From Eublepharis macularius (taxonomy: Eukaryota > Chordata > Lepidosauria > Squamata > Eublepharidae), in contig NC_072791.1 in the NCBI RefSeq assembly GCF_028583425.1, positions 31,317,368 to 31,381,367 on the forward strand: a DNA stretch of 64,000 nucleotides, given 5' to 3'. The first letter of the stretch is position 1; each line of letters opens with the position of its first letter. A program made the translations under genes and the position numbers. Below the pieces are notes generated by a model, which ran no database searches, had not been told where the DNA came from, and worked only from the letters and a program-made list of their open reading frames with translations. Below, piece by piece: positions 27,001 to 39,000 of this stretch.

Positions 27001-30000
27001 TGGGGGGAGATGCAGCAATACTCTGGGAGAGTGTGGGAAAGGAGCCCGGAGTGTCACTGCATATCCCCCCCACCGCTCACCCGGGCCCCACTTGAAGCCA
27101 CGCGGCCCAGAGCTGCATAGCCCGGAGTCGCTCTGCCTTTCCCCCTGCTTGCTTGGAGCATCATTTCATCTTTCCCCCACCGCTTGCCCAGCCTCTGCAC
27201 AGCAACGCCGGGCTATGCAGCTCTGGGCCGTGCAGCTTCAGGCAGGGGCTGGGCAAGTGAGGGGGGATAAGATGCAGTGATGCTCCGGGCACCCTGTCTT
27301 CTGACCTCTTTGCCTAGTCCTGCCCAAAGCCCTGCTAGCAGTTAGCAGCAGCCAGGCACCCTGTCTGCTGTGCGGGGAAGGGAAGGAAGAGAGGGGCCCT
27401 GAAACCCCCACACACACCCAGTGGAGGGGAAGGTGGGCATCCGTCAAGAGCCCCACACCTGCACTTCTCTCCCTGCCGCTCTGTAAACCTTAAACTTAAA
27501 GCTGCAAGGACCTACACTTCCTACACTTCCCATCAAACCTTGAGCTAAGCAAACACGTGTAGAACTCTAGTAACTCGTCACATTTAGTTCGGCTCTTAGA
27601 TTTCTTCATTGTTCAACTTTCACATCCATACATAGCCACGAGGAATTATGAATTATCTTGTTTGTGGTTGCCTCAACACTTCCTTATCCTTAAGGATATT
27701 TTCCAGTTCCTTCAAGGCTTCCCTTCTAAGTCTCAGTCTTCTTCTGATTTTTTGGTTACAGTCTCCCTTTTGGTTGATAACTGAGCCAAGGAATAGAAAA
27801 TCTTAATAATTTTAGTTTTTTCATTGTCAATCTTAAAATTGCATAATTCCTCAGGAGTCATTACTTCTGTCTTCTTGATATTTAGCTATTCTGCTTTTCA
27901 TCTTACTAATCCTATTGACGTTACTCTCATTTTTCTTAGGCATTTCTGTCTCTACCAGAACTGATAACAATGAGTAATATGGAAATAATGTGGGTATCAA
28001 ATGTGCATGTCAGGTATACCTTTGCTACACAGCCCACAATGGATCTCTCTTTAAAAGAAAATACTCAGCCCCCGTACTGCTATCTTTGTCATCTCTAGTG
28101 ACTCCTTGGCCTGTATCACTAAATGTGTCACATAGATAGAGTTCAACATGGCCTTTCAATTGATAATAGTTGTTTCTTGACTTCCTTTGGATACAGAATT
28201 TAAGATAGCAGACAAAGGATTCCTGGGAAATCTTCCGTCTAAGCACCAATGAGACTTACATAGCTTCAGTTATCTTCTTTTATCTTGTGCTTTCTAACCA
28301 TAATTGAGACTATTACTTACATACGAGTATCAAAACATTGCTGGGAAATGAAAATTATTTTTTTCTACATTCCCTCTTGATACATCCCTAAAATTCTCAG
28401 ACGTTTGGGAACCACTGTTCCTAGACAGCTCTTGAAGATCTTTTAGCGGCTCGTCACGTCAAAGCTGTTTTAAGCCATTCCTCATTCCGGTAGTCTTGAT
28501 CTGTGGACCCAGAAATATTACAAAGATCTCGTTTTGTCCTCTCCGCCTAATCATCTAAATGGAAAAGGTCAGTCTTGGGTAGAGGGGAGTAGTCCAAATT
28601 CTTCTCTTCTCCCTGAGAGGCTCTAACCCCACAGAAAGGTTCAGGTCACCTCCAAAGCACAGCAACACCCATAGTAATTCCCTGTACACTCTTGTTCTGT
28701 GTAGCGTTCCTGTTCTGGCATCCAGTCCCTTGACACATAAATTCCCTTCCTTTTAAAAACAACACTACTTTCCCCCTTTAATTAAGGGAGATTGAACTAA
28801 ATTGTAATTGCAAACATCAACCCTTTTCTTAACCCAGGACCGGTTTTTCTTTCCTCTACTTTCACTGAAATACTGATATCATAATAGTTGTTTTAAAGGA
28901 AATTCTAAACCCCATGTAATTCAAAGCATCAACATTTACTTTCCGCTCTTCTGACAACTGCTTATTTTCTCTGACTAATGTGCCTCGGCTATGAAGAAAC
29001 CACGACTCACAGAAACACATGCCTGAGTGCTGCGCTAGGCACATCAGAGGAAAAAGAAGCTGTCAATCATATGAAACAGTGCGTGACCCAAGGAGCAAGT
29101 CTGCAGAGCTCTGCATCACACCTTGGACCATCCTGGCTACTTCCATTTCAGCTCCTTGTCATTGCAAAGTGATTAAGTGCTACCGATTGCCAGTCCAGTC
29201 ATTCTGTGTTGGAGAACAGCTCCTGCCAGGTTGCCATGCTTAAAAATGTGTTCCTTTAAGTGTGTGACATCTACTGTGTGGTTTCGTTCCCACCTTTGGT
29301 GCAGCTCAGGGTTCAATGCAGGTGTGGCAGAAGAATAAGACCAGAGCAGAGATTCTGCTCATTTGGAGGAGCTGCTATGTCAGAGGTTTCAAATTCTTAT
29401 CTTTAGCTAAACTGTTTAATGTTAATTCATCTGTATGAAAGACCAGCATGTTGTGGAGGATTCTGGGCTATTTCCTTGGGTTCATGCTCAGTTCAGTCCC
29501 TGGCATGAGGGACAGACCTCTCTACTTGAAATCTTGGAGAGCCCTGCTAGCCAGAGCAGACAATACTGAGCTAGCTTGGACTAGTGGCCTGACTCCATCA
29601 AACACTGTTCCATCAATTCACAAGATACCTTTCAAGTAAGCTTCTGTGCCAGAGTTTCCTGGAATCCAGGGCCCACATGGCACTATTGCAAATGCATATA
29701 CCAAAGTTTCTCAACTCTCACTGTTGGCATATATCTCATTCTAAACCTGACTTCCCTGCAGATTAAAAAAAAAAAAACCTGGAGAATGGGGCCAGGTACA
29801 GAGAAGAAGTATTTCTCTCCAGACCTGGAAGTACACCAAGTTTTGCAGAAAAATCTAAAAATCATATTACCCTACTAACAGGCATTCAGAGACCTGAATC
29901 TGGCTGGCCACTTGTGCAAGTCTTGTTGGATTTTAATTCTAACTTCTTGGGTGTTTGCTACCGCTCCCAATTTGGTATCATCAGCAAATTTAATGAGCAG

Positions 30001-33000
30001 CCCTTCCACTCCTTCATCCAGATCATTGATAAAAATATTGAAAAGTACCGGGCCCAAAACCGAGCCCTGCGGCACTCCACTGGACCGGCAGCAGAGGGTA
30101 GGACGCAAAGCAATGGGCTTAAATTACATGCACAAAGGTACCATCTGGATATTAGGAAAAACTTTTTCATGGTCAGAGTAGTTCAAAAGTGGAATCAGCT
30201 GCCTAGGGAGGTGGTGAGCTCCCCTTCACTGGCAGTTTTCAAGAAGAGGCTGGATGAATACTTGTCAGAGATGCTTTAGGCTGATCCTGCACTGGGCAGG
30301 GGGTTGGACTAGATGGTCTGTATGGCCCCTTCCAACTCTATGATTCTATGATTCTAAGCAGAAAACTGGACTAGATTAGCAAATAGTGTGATCCAGCAAG
30401 AGCAATCCTTATAATCTTATTTAATATTGTTCCCCAGTGGTGGGCAGCAGTGGGTATTGCCATGGAGACTGAAACTGCTCATGTGATCATCCGTGTCCTT
30501 TCAACTGCAGTCTTAGCTAGTTAGGAAAGAGAAGGTGGGGAAACCTGTTTGAATGCAGCCAATCTCTTTTTTAAAGGAATGTTTTTGCATGTCTCATTAT
30601 TTGCTCCCTCACAATTGCTGCAATGGAAGAGTATGGCTTGGAGCCTAAGAAGAAGATCTTTTCTACTTCCTTTTTCATCAGTAGCCAACTGAGACCACCA
30701 AAAAGGTTTGTCCTTTCTCACAAGGCATATTACACAGAGTGAGTCAGTATAGTCAATTCAAAAAATTCAATAAACATGTAATAGGGTAAATACATATAAA
30801 TTTGCAAAGATTTAAAAACTAGCAAGAATCTAATACAAAGCTGAAGAAATGCTAAAACAGAGCACTAGCCATTCTAAGACTGACATAATAAACACTATAA
30901 AACTCTCCAGTAGGATTATACTTACAGCAACAGACAGTACATAGTAGTAAAGTCTATAGTTCCTATCCCTTTACTTATGCATCTCTTCAAGACCTCTTCC
31001 TTGTGTCCAATATCTGGGTTATTATCAACACAAATTTCTTTTCTGGCCTTTCCTTAGTGATGTTGTTTTGCTAGCCATATTGTGTCAAGCTACAAAGAGA
31101 GGGCAATGGTTTGGCAAGCACCTTATATTCTTCTTCTCTCCTTTAGGCTGAAGACCTTGGGGTAGAGTGAGGCTATCTTTCCCAGTAAGCTGCACTCACA
31201 GATTATCTTGATCTGGCTAGGCTGCTGCCTTGCCAGTTCCTCCATGCATCCTAAAGGAATGCAGGTATTTCTCCCTCTTTCTTACAGAGACTGATAAGTG
31301 CAGGGACAGGCCTTCCAGCCCCAGATATACTCCTAGCTGTTATAGGTTCCAGTTAACTGAACCGTCCAGATAACAAAGTGCCAGATAACGTAGCTTTCTC
31401 TGTATTCTTGAACTGGATCCAAAGGACTGCAAACAGATCAGAGTTTCCCCCTCCCTGAAATGTGGTGCCTGGAAATTGGGGGTACCCTCAAAAATGGTGC
31501 AAAGTGCATCATGGGGGGGGTCTTGCAGTGGGAAGGGGAAATCTGCAAAAATTACACATACCCCATGCAAGAGGTATGGCCTTTCTACTAGGTGAAGCGG
31601 GATTTTGGCTCTATCCATTACTTTATTGTCACGGCTGTAATTTAATTTGTAAAATGGCTGTTCTCCATTGTAGTTGGAAATGTAAAAAAAAATGAGAGAG
31701 AGAGAAACAAATGTACAGGCAGAGCAGGTATTATGGGAGTACAAATCTAAATAAAATAAGCCTGAGTTTTAAATTTAAAACACCTTCTGGAAATGCTTGA
31801 TTAGCTCAGAGGTCTTTTTGATACAGAAGAGTCAAGGCACTAAAACTAATTACTGTGAGATCTGAAAAAAAATCAAAAGAAAAAAGAATCTCCTTTGTAC
31901 CTGCACCAAGAGCAGCAAGTTTGTATCAGGCAAAGGTGACTTTAACTTCAGAGCTTGCAATAACTCTAGGATGACACTGCGGGATAAATAGAACTTATCC
32001 CTTTCCTAAAACAAAGAAAAGAATAAGGTTAGTAGTGACTATGAGAAGCACTGCTGATAATGAACTCTGGAAAACAGAACAAAACCGGATTTGACTGAAT
32101 ATACTAACCCAAAAGATGTGGGGAGGGGACCCTGTGAGGTCTATGTTTACCTCAAAGAGCAAGTACATTCCCGTCCCCTCTGGGGAACCACATTCTGCAG
32201 CCGCCTGGCCTCCTCCTCTACATATGTTTACGCTTCTGCCCAATTTCTACAGCTCCTTTCCCCAGTGTGACAGGATATCTGTTCCACAAGGGAAGGGAAT
32301 GAGTTCTACTGCAAAGGGCTGTGTCAATAACATCTGCTCCATTCTATTGACTATTTTGTTCTAAAGAACACACAAATTAACAAATAGGGAGGGACGTTCC
32401 CTCCAACACAAACACATGTACATTTATTGGCCAAGGAGATACACCAGAAATCCCTACAATTTATTGATCTGAGTTTTTCTTAAAGGAGAGGACATTCCTC
32501 TGATAACTGGCAATTTCCTGGTTTATCTGATCATTGAAGAATCATTAGGTAGATACATGCAATGTATGTAGACTGACTCTCTATCCTATCATAGCTAGGC
32601 AGAGAAAATCAATTAAGAAATGGAAAACTAATAGACATTTTTAAAGACGAAAGTGCAAAATTTTGTGCTAGTCACAGAACATCTAATGTTCTGCCATGCA
32701 GATCAATTGATAGGTTGTCATAAGGCATAAGTTTTGGATGTGATTCCATATTCTTCTGCACTTTCCTCGAAATGCATCAGGCGTGAACCACTTTTCTGCT
32801 CCCACAGCGCTGAAAGGGAACCCTTGTCCTCAATGAGTGCTACAACTGTGCACATTGTAAAATGGATGGGAGGCAAGTCAATGATAAAGAGATTAGAGTC
32901 CAGAGAAGAGGAACAGGAAGTTCAGGAGTCTTAAATATGTGATTAGACCAAAGATAGGAGGACCAGCGGCTGCAGTGTTTCCACTTAAGAGGAGATCGGC

Positions 33001-36000
33001 TTTTCCTTCTCATGTCTAGCCAAAAGTAAACACTTCTATTTGATTATTTATTTTGGCTTCTATACTGCCACTCTGCTCAGCCAGCAAAAGAGCATGTTGC
33101 TTGCATTGGATGAAGGTTCCTTGAGGAACATGCTGTCAGAAACCATCCTGGGCTAAACTCAAACCCCAGGAGCAGGCTCCGCATCCAGGGAGGGTCAGGG
33201 TGAGCCAGGGAGCACCTCATAAAAGCTCAGAAAACTTAGAGAACAGACCCGGAGTCCAGACCTGGAGTTCCAGACCCGGGGTCCCCAGATTCAAGGCCTA
33301 GGTTGAAGGGCCTGTCCTAAAGCCTCGACTCTAGGTGATGCTGCCAGACCCCATAGCAGCTAGATCCTTTTCTTGTCAGGCCAGACCTGGACCACTGGGA
33401 TGGGTGAAGCCCAAGAACAGGTGGGGCTTCTTTAAGACATTTAAGTCCCTGGCTATGAACCAATCTTGGCAGTTCAATCAGTTTGCATGGCCAGGGTGCT
33501 TCTGCTCTTTCCATGAACGTGGGCCCAGCTAAACCCTGATTGCTACCTTGACCCTCAGTGCTGCTCTGGCGGCCAGACCCAGCCTCCAGCTGCTGTACAG
33601 ATGCCTGCTCTTGAGGAGTCCAGAGCCGAACTCAGGACCCTGCTATTGATGTCAGAACACATGCAGCCATTAGTTGAGCAGAATGGAAGGATGAAATTAT
33701 TCACATATTTTATGCTTAGTGTTTCCACCCAGTGGGGTCTACAAAGCAATACGTGGCAATAAACATCCCAAATACCTGAATAATGAAGCAGTACAATTAC
33801 AGAACCATCAATATGGTATGCTAAAGATGTAGGAGGCCAAAGTGAAGGCAGTGCAGCATGAAAAGAATAAAAAAGTTTTGCTGATAAAATAGCGCGAATA
33901 AGCTCTGATCTAGATGCTAGATGCAATGCAAACGAGATAGGAGAAATGCTTAGTACACCATCTGGCCTATATTTAGACTGCTTTGAACCAATTACAATGA
34001 CAGACCTTAACAGGATCCTAGCATCTATGAAAGCCACTACTTGTGCGCTTGATCCTTGCCCATCTTGGCTGTTAAAATCAAGTAAAGATCACATAAGTGA
34101 ACCACTGAGATCTATTGTAAATCAGTCACTAACTCAGGGCATCTTCCCCCAGCTGCTCAAACAAGCAGTTATCTATCTGCTAATTAAAAAACTATCTCTA
34201 GACAAAACTGATGTGGCCAGTTATCGCCCAGTCTCTAATCTGCCCTTTCTGGGCAAAGTGATTGAGAGAGCAGTAGCTGACCAACTCCAGATCTTCTTGG
34301 AAAACTCTAGCGCTCTAGACCCTTTCCAGTCTGGATTCAGACCGGGGCATGGGACAGAGACGGCACTAGTAGCGTTAGTGGATGATCCGTCTAAATATAG
34401 ACAAAGGCCATGCCTTCTTATTGCTCCACCTGGATCCGTCTGCAGCCTTTGACATGGTAGACCATGTCATCCTGTTGAGGCATTTAGAAACAGAAGTGAG
34501 CATCAAAGGATGTCCCTTGGACTGGTTTAAATCGTTTCTCATGGAACGGACTCAAAGGGTTGCTGTCGGAGATCAGCTATCTCCAGAATGGGAATTATCT
34601 TGTGGGGTCCTGCAGGGCACAATCTTATCTCTCATGTTATTCAACCTCTACGTAAAACCTTTAGGAGAACTCATTTGCAGCTATGGAATGGGATGTCATC
34701 AATATGCAGATGATACCCAACTCTATATCTTGCTATCCAGGTCCCTGCAGGATGCAGTAGAAAGCTTAGATCGCTGCCTGATAGCTGTAGTGAAATGGCT
34801 TAAAAATAACAAATTAAAATTGAACCCAGACAAGAAGTGATGCTTGTTGAGATCTTGAAAAACATTGTACTCCCCACCTTCGATGGAGTTCATTTGACCC
34901 TTGCAGACTCGGTGAAGAGCCTAGGGGTTATACTGGATCCAGCATTACTACTAAAAAAACAAGTTAAGGCAGCGGCAAAAAACGCTTACTACCATCTCAC
35001 TCTAGCTTGGAAAATGGCTTCTTATCTTGACATAACCGACCTGTTTGGCATTTCCTCAGTGATCAATCCTTGCTGCTCAATATTTTAATTGTATTTTTGC
35101 ATAAGTATTTTATTGTACTTCATGTGTATTTTAGCTAAGCTTTAATTGTTTAATGATGTGTTTTTGTTTGGTTTTAATGGGTTTTATGTCATGTTTTTAT
35201 TATATATGTTTTTAATCTGTTAGCCACCTTGTTGGCCCTGATGAAGACAGAAATGCAGGCCACAAATTTGGTAAATAATAAGCCCTGACCTGGATAGCTC
35301 AGGTGAGCTTGATCTCATCAGATCTCAGAAATAAGCAGGGTCGGCCTTGGTTAGTAAGTGGATGGGAGACCTTCAATGAAGATTAGAGTTGCAGAGGCAA
35401 ACCACCTCTGCTAGTCTCTTGCCATGAAAACCCCGCTAGTTGTTGCCATAAGTCAGCTCTAACTTGAGGGCCATCTCCACCACTAGATAAAACAAGAGAT
35501 CCACTCTGGTATCATGGTTAAGAGTGGTGGGACTCAAATCTGAAGAACTGGGTTTGATTCCCCACTCCTTTGCTTGAAGCCAGCTGGGTGACCTTGGGTC
35601 AATCACAGCTCTTCCAGAGCTCTCTCAGCCCCCACCCACCTCACAGGGTGATTGTTGTAGGGATAATAATAACATGCTTTGTAAACCACTCTGAGTGGAC
35701 ATTTAGTTGTCCTGAAGGGCGGTATATAAATCAAATGTTATTATGATGATGATAAATAACAACCAAGCACAGGTCACAGCTTGCTGCCATGACCCCACCC
35801 CCCTCCCTACGGCTGTATATATTCGTCCTCATTGTATATTATACTATAGCAATCATTTATGACTAGATAGTCCTGTCTACACAGGAATTGTTGTTATAAG
35901 GCAACAACAGCACCACATCCAACATGGTGTGGATGTAACTTGACTTTTCTGAAATCGACCACTATGGAGCAAGCCCAGCCCCACAATATGAGGCCTAATG

Positions 36001-39000
36001 GACTTAATACCATGATTACATCATCTGAGGATGAGTCTGATTTGCTCCTAATGTAAGAACATGAGAACAGCCCTGCCTGGATCTGACCAGTGGTCTATCT
36101 AGTCCACATTCTGTTTCACACACCGGCCAACCAATTGGAGGGCCAACAGAAATGACATAGAGGCCAAAGCCTTCCCTTGATAAAAGCCAAGGCCTCCTAG
36201 CACTGTATTCAAAGGTCTACTGCCTCCGGATATGGAAGTTCCCTTTATTCACTATGGTTAATGGCCATTGATGGACCCATTTTCAGTGAATCTGCCAGAT
36301 TCCCTTTTAAAGCCATCTACATTCTGCTCACGCCAGTGTCAGCATCATGAAATGTCCAGTTCAATACTGTACAGCAGTTGCTTCGTCTGTACCCCGAGTG
36401 ATCACTCAAACTCTGAGCTGGGGAATTCGACTTGAGCAGTTTCAGCAGATAAGAAATCCACAGCGCACCAGTGTACAACAGCAACAGAAAATGAAGGAAA
36501 GCATGATATCGAGGTCATAATGGCACAGAAAGGGGAGGGAAAGCTGTTCTCAGCTGAGAACAATGCAGACATTGAAAAATCACATTAGAGCCTTGAGGGG
36601 GGAAAAACAAACAAACTCAGATATTTAAAAAAAGATCAGATTGACATGGGGACCCTTGCCATGCGGAGACGTGAAAAGCAGGAGATATTCCAGCCCCCCA
36701 CCCCCACCCCCGGGGGACTGGATAAAAATAGTTGGCTGCTTCTATTTTTAAAAACGTTGACCTCTAAATGGTGTGATGTCAAGGAGGCTGTGAGGATCAG
36801 GCAAGACAGAGAAGCAGCACTCAGCAATCGAGTGGCATCTCTACCATGATAATCTGCAGCAAACATAAAAATCCAGAGAGAAAAGGCCCAGAGGACAAGA
36901 GCAGCCCAACTGATGTTTTTCAACTGGCACACGTGAACCAGCAGGTTATTGCTACCAGGGAAGGCATCAAATGTATATAAATCTTTTTCACATGATCCTA
37001 AAAAGGGGTGGGGTGTGGAGGAAGAACTGAAATCTTTACCAGCGACAGCAGATGTGGTGTAGTGGCTGAGTAGTCGCTCCGGTTTGAACTCTGCCTCAGC
37101 CCTAAACTCCTCCCAAGTGGCCTTGGACAGTCTTTCATTCCCTTAGGCCCCTTGTGTACAAAATGGAGATAATAATACTGGCCTGCCTTATAGACCTGTT
37201 GTAAGGATTGCTGCAATAATCAATGAAAGCATTCTAAGCACTTCAAACATGCTCTGAAAAGACTAAGGGCCAAACGACATGAGATGCCGGAGTACTCTGC
37301 ACCCTAAATGACTGTACAGCTGTCAGAGGCGGAACTTGCCAAAGGGATCCTGCTTTGCTCTCTAGACTCATTCTGAAACTGTGTTCCAGATGTGTTATTT
37401 GGCTCTAAACTGCAATAGATATGAACAAGGATGGCAGCATTGAGGGAATGAGGGTTAGCTCCTTCAGCCCTAATGGAAAATGCCTCCTTTGCCAGCCTCC
37501 TTCAGCCTTGGTGGAGAAAAAAGGACAATAAACATGGGTGCCGATCTTCTACCAGCCACTGAAGCTTAAAATAGCCTAAGTGTAAATGCCATTTTCGATC
37601 AATATCCACCCCATTTTGGGACCAAACAACACTTCTGGAGTTCCAGTGATTAAATTTCAGCACGACATGTTTGGTGTAGTGGCTAAGAGCATGGGACTCT
37701 AATCTGGAGAGCCAGGTTTGATTCCCCACTCCTCCGCTTGAGGCCAGCTGGGTGACCTTGGGCTAGTCACAGTTCTCTGGAGCTCTCTCAGCCCCGCCCA
37801 CCTCACAGGGTGTTTTGTTGTGGGGATAATAATGACATACTTTGCAAACTGCTCTGAGTGGGCATTAAGGTGTCCTGAAGTGCGGTATAGAAATCGAATG
37901 TTATTATGTAGCATTATCATTATTAATGTAATTACTACTGTTATGATCTGCATCCTACTGAACAGAATAGCAAATCTACATGAACCAGAAGTGAGACAGC
38001 CTCCACCGATCTATGACATGTGCCACTTGAATAACAGGACTTAAAATCTGTACAGTATACAGTAATTGAAACAGGATGGTATATGTTATGCTTTTGTATC
38101 ATTTTTATCACCCCACCCCAGGTATTTTACCCCAAGAACTTGCCATCTGTCACCATGTTGTGCTTCTGCTATTATTGCCACTGCTTAAACATGTATTAGC
38201 TAGGCTACAGGTATCTGTGGTATATTTTTGCATTTCGTTATTGAATTTTCTCCAGCTCCCACAACAAAGAGGTAAAACATAATATCTGCAAAAACCCTTC
38301 TAGGGCTCCTATCAAAGTCTGGTGCAGGCAAGCTTCATTCTGCAAAATTTCAACATCAGAATACCATAGCATCTCTCTTTTCTTTTTAAAAGCACATATT
38401 GCAACGGTTGTCTTAATTTCAGCCTGGCTTGTGGGAATTAATATGGAGTGCCCCTATTTACAGATGGAATAAACCAGCTCCGCAAGTTAGTTACCTTTGT
38501 GAAAGCTCTATGACACAAGCCACACAGTTCTACCAAGTAGGCCAGGGTGAAGACGGCATTTTGAATGACAAAACTAAGCAGTTTTGAAAACGGCTCCAAC
38601 AGACTCTGCAATTGAATCAAGATTGAGGAAACTTTAGTGTGTTGCATCCTTCACAGCAAAGATGGCCTGGACTGTGAAATCTCTTATTAAAACCAAACAT
38701 CCCCCCATCCTTTCCCCCAGATGAGAGCAGGTTGCAGCTGTCCAAACCAATCCAGCCTAACAGCTGAACTGACACTTAGGGCTTTCCCAGCCAGCACCTT
38801 AACTGAACTCCTGGGATGCTGAAACATTCCCCCCCCCAGGCAAATTCCCAGGGGAAAAGACAGAATGTGGCCCTGTAGTTTCCAAAGCTCATCTCAGTGA
38901 ATGAGCACAGGCCAGAACAATGAGCAACATTTTATTCTTTTTTTATCCGAAGTGTAAAAATAACTCTTCCACTCCTCGAAATTAGAGCTGAATCTTTGGA

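Noticed and set aside
26783-27280. Open frame of 165 codons
   Set aside because: It falls inside the fold-back element at 26605-27592 and is explained by GC-rich composition.
29875-30108. Minus-strand frame with a reverse-transcriptase FADD box as a possible gene
   Set aside because: It is a fragment of a dead, 5'-inverted CR1 copy.
35286-35360. Possible 5S rRNA gene
   Set aside because: Only the internal part of 5S is present, with changes, and it continues into a SINE body; no terminator or full-length gene.
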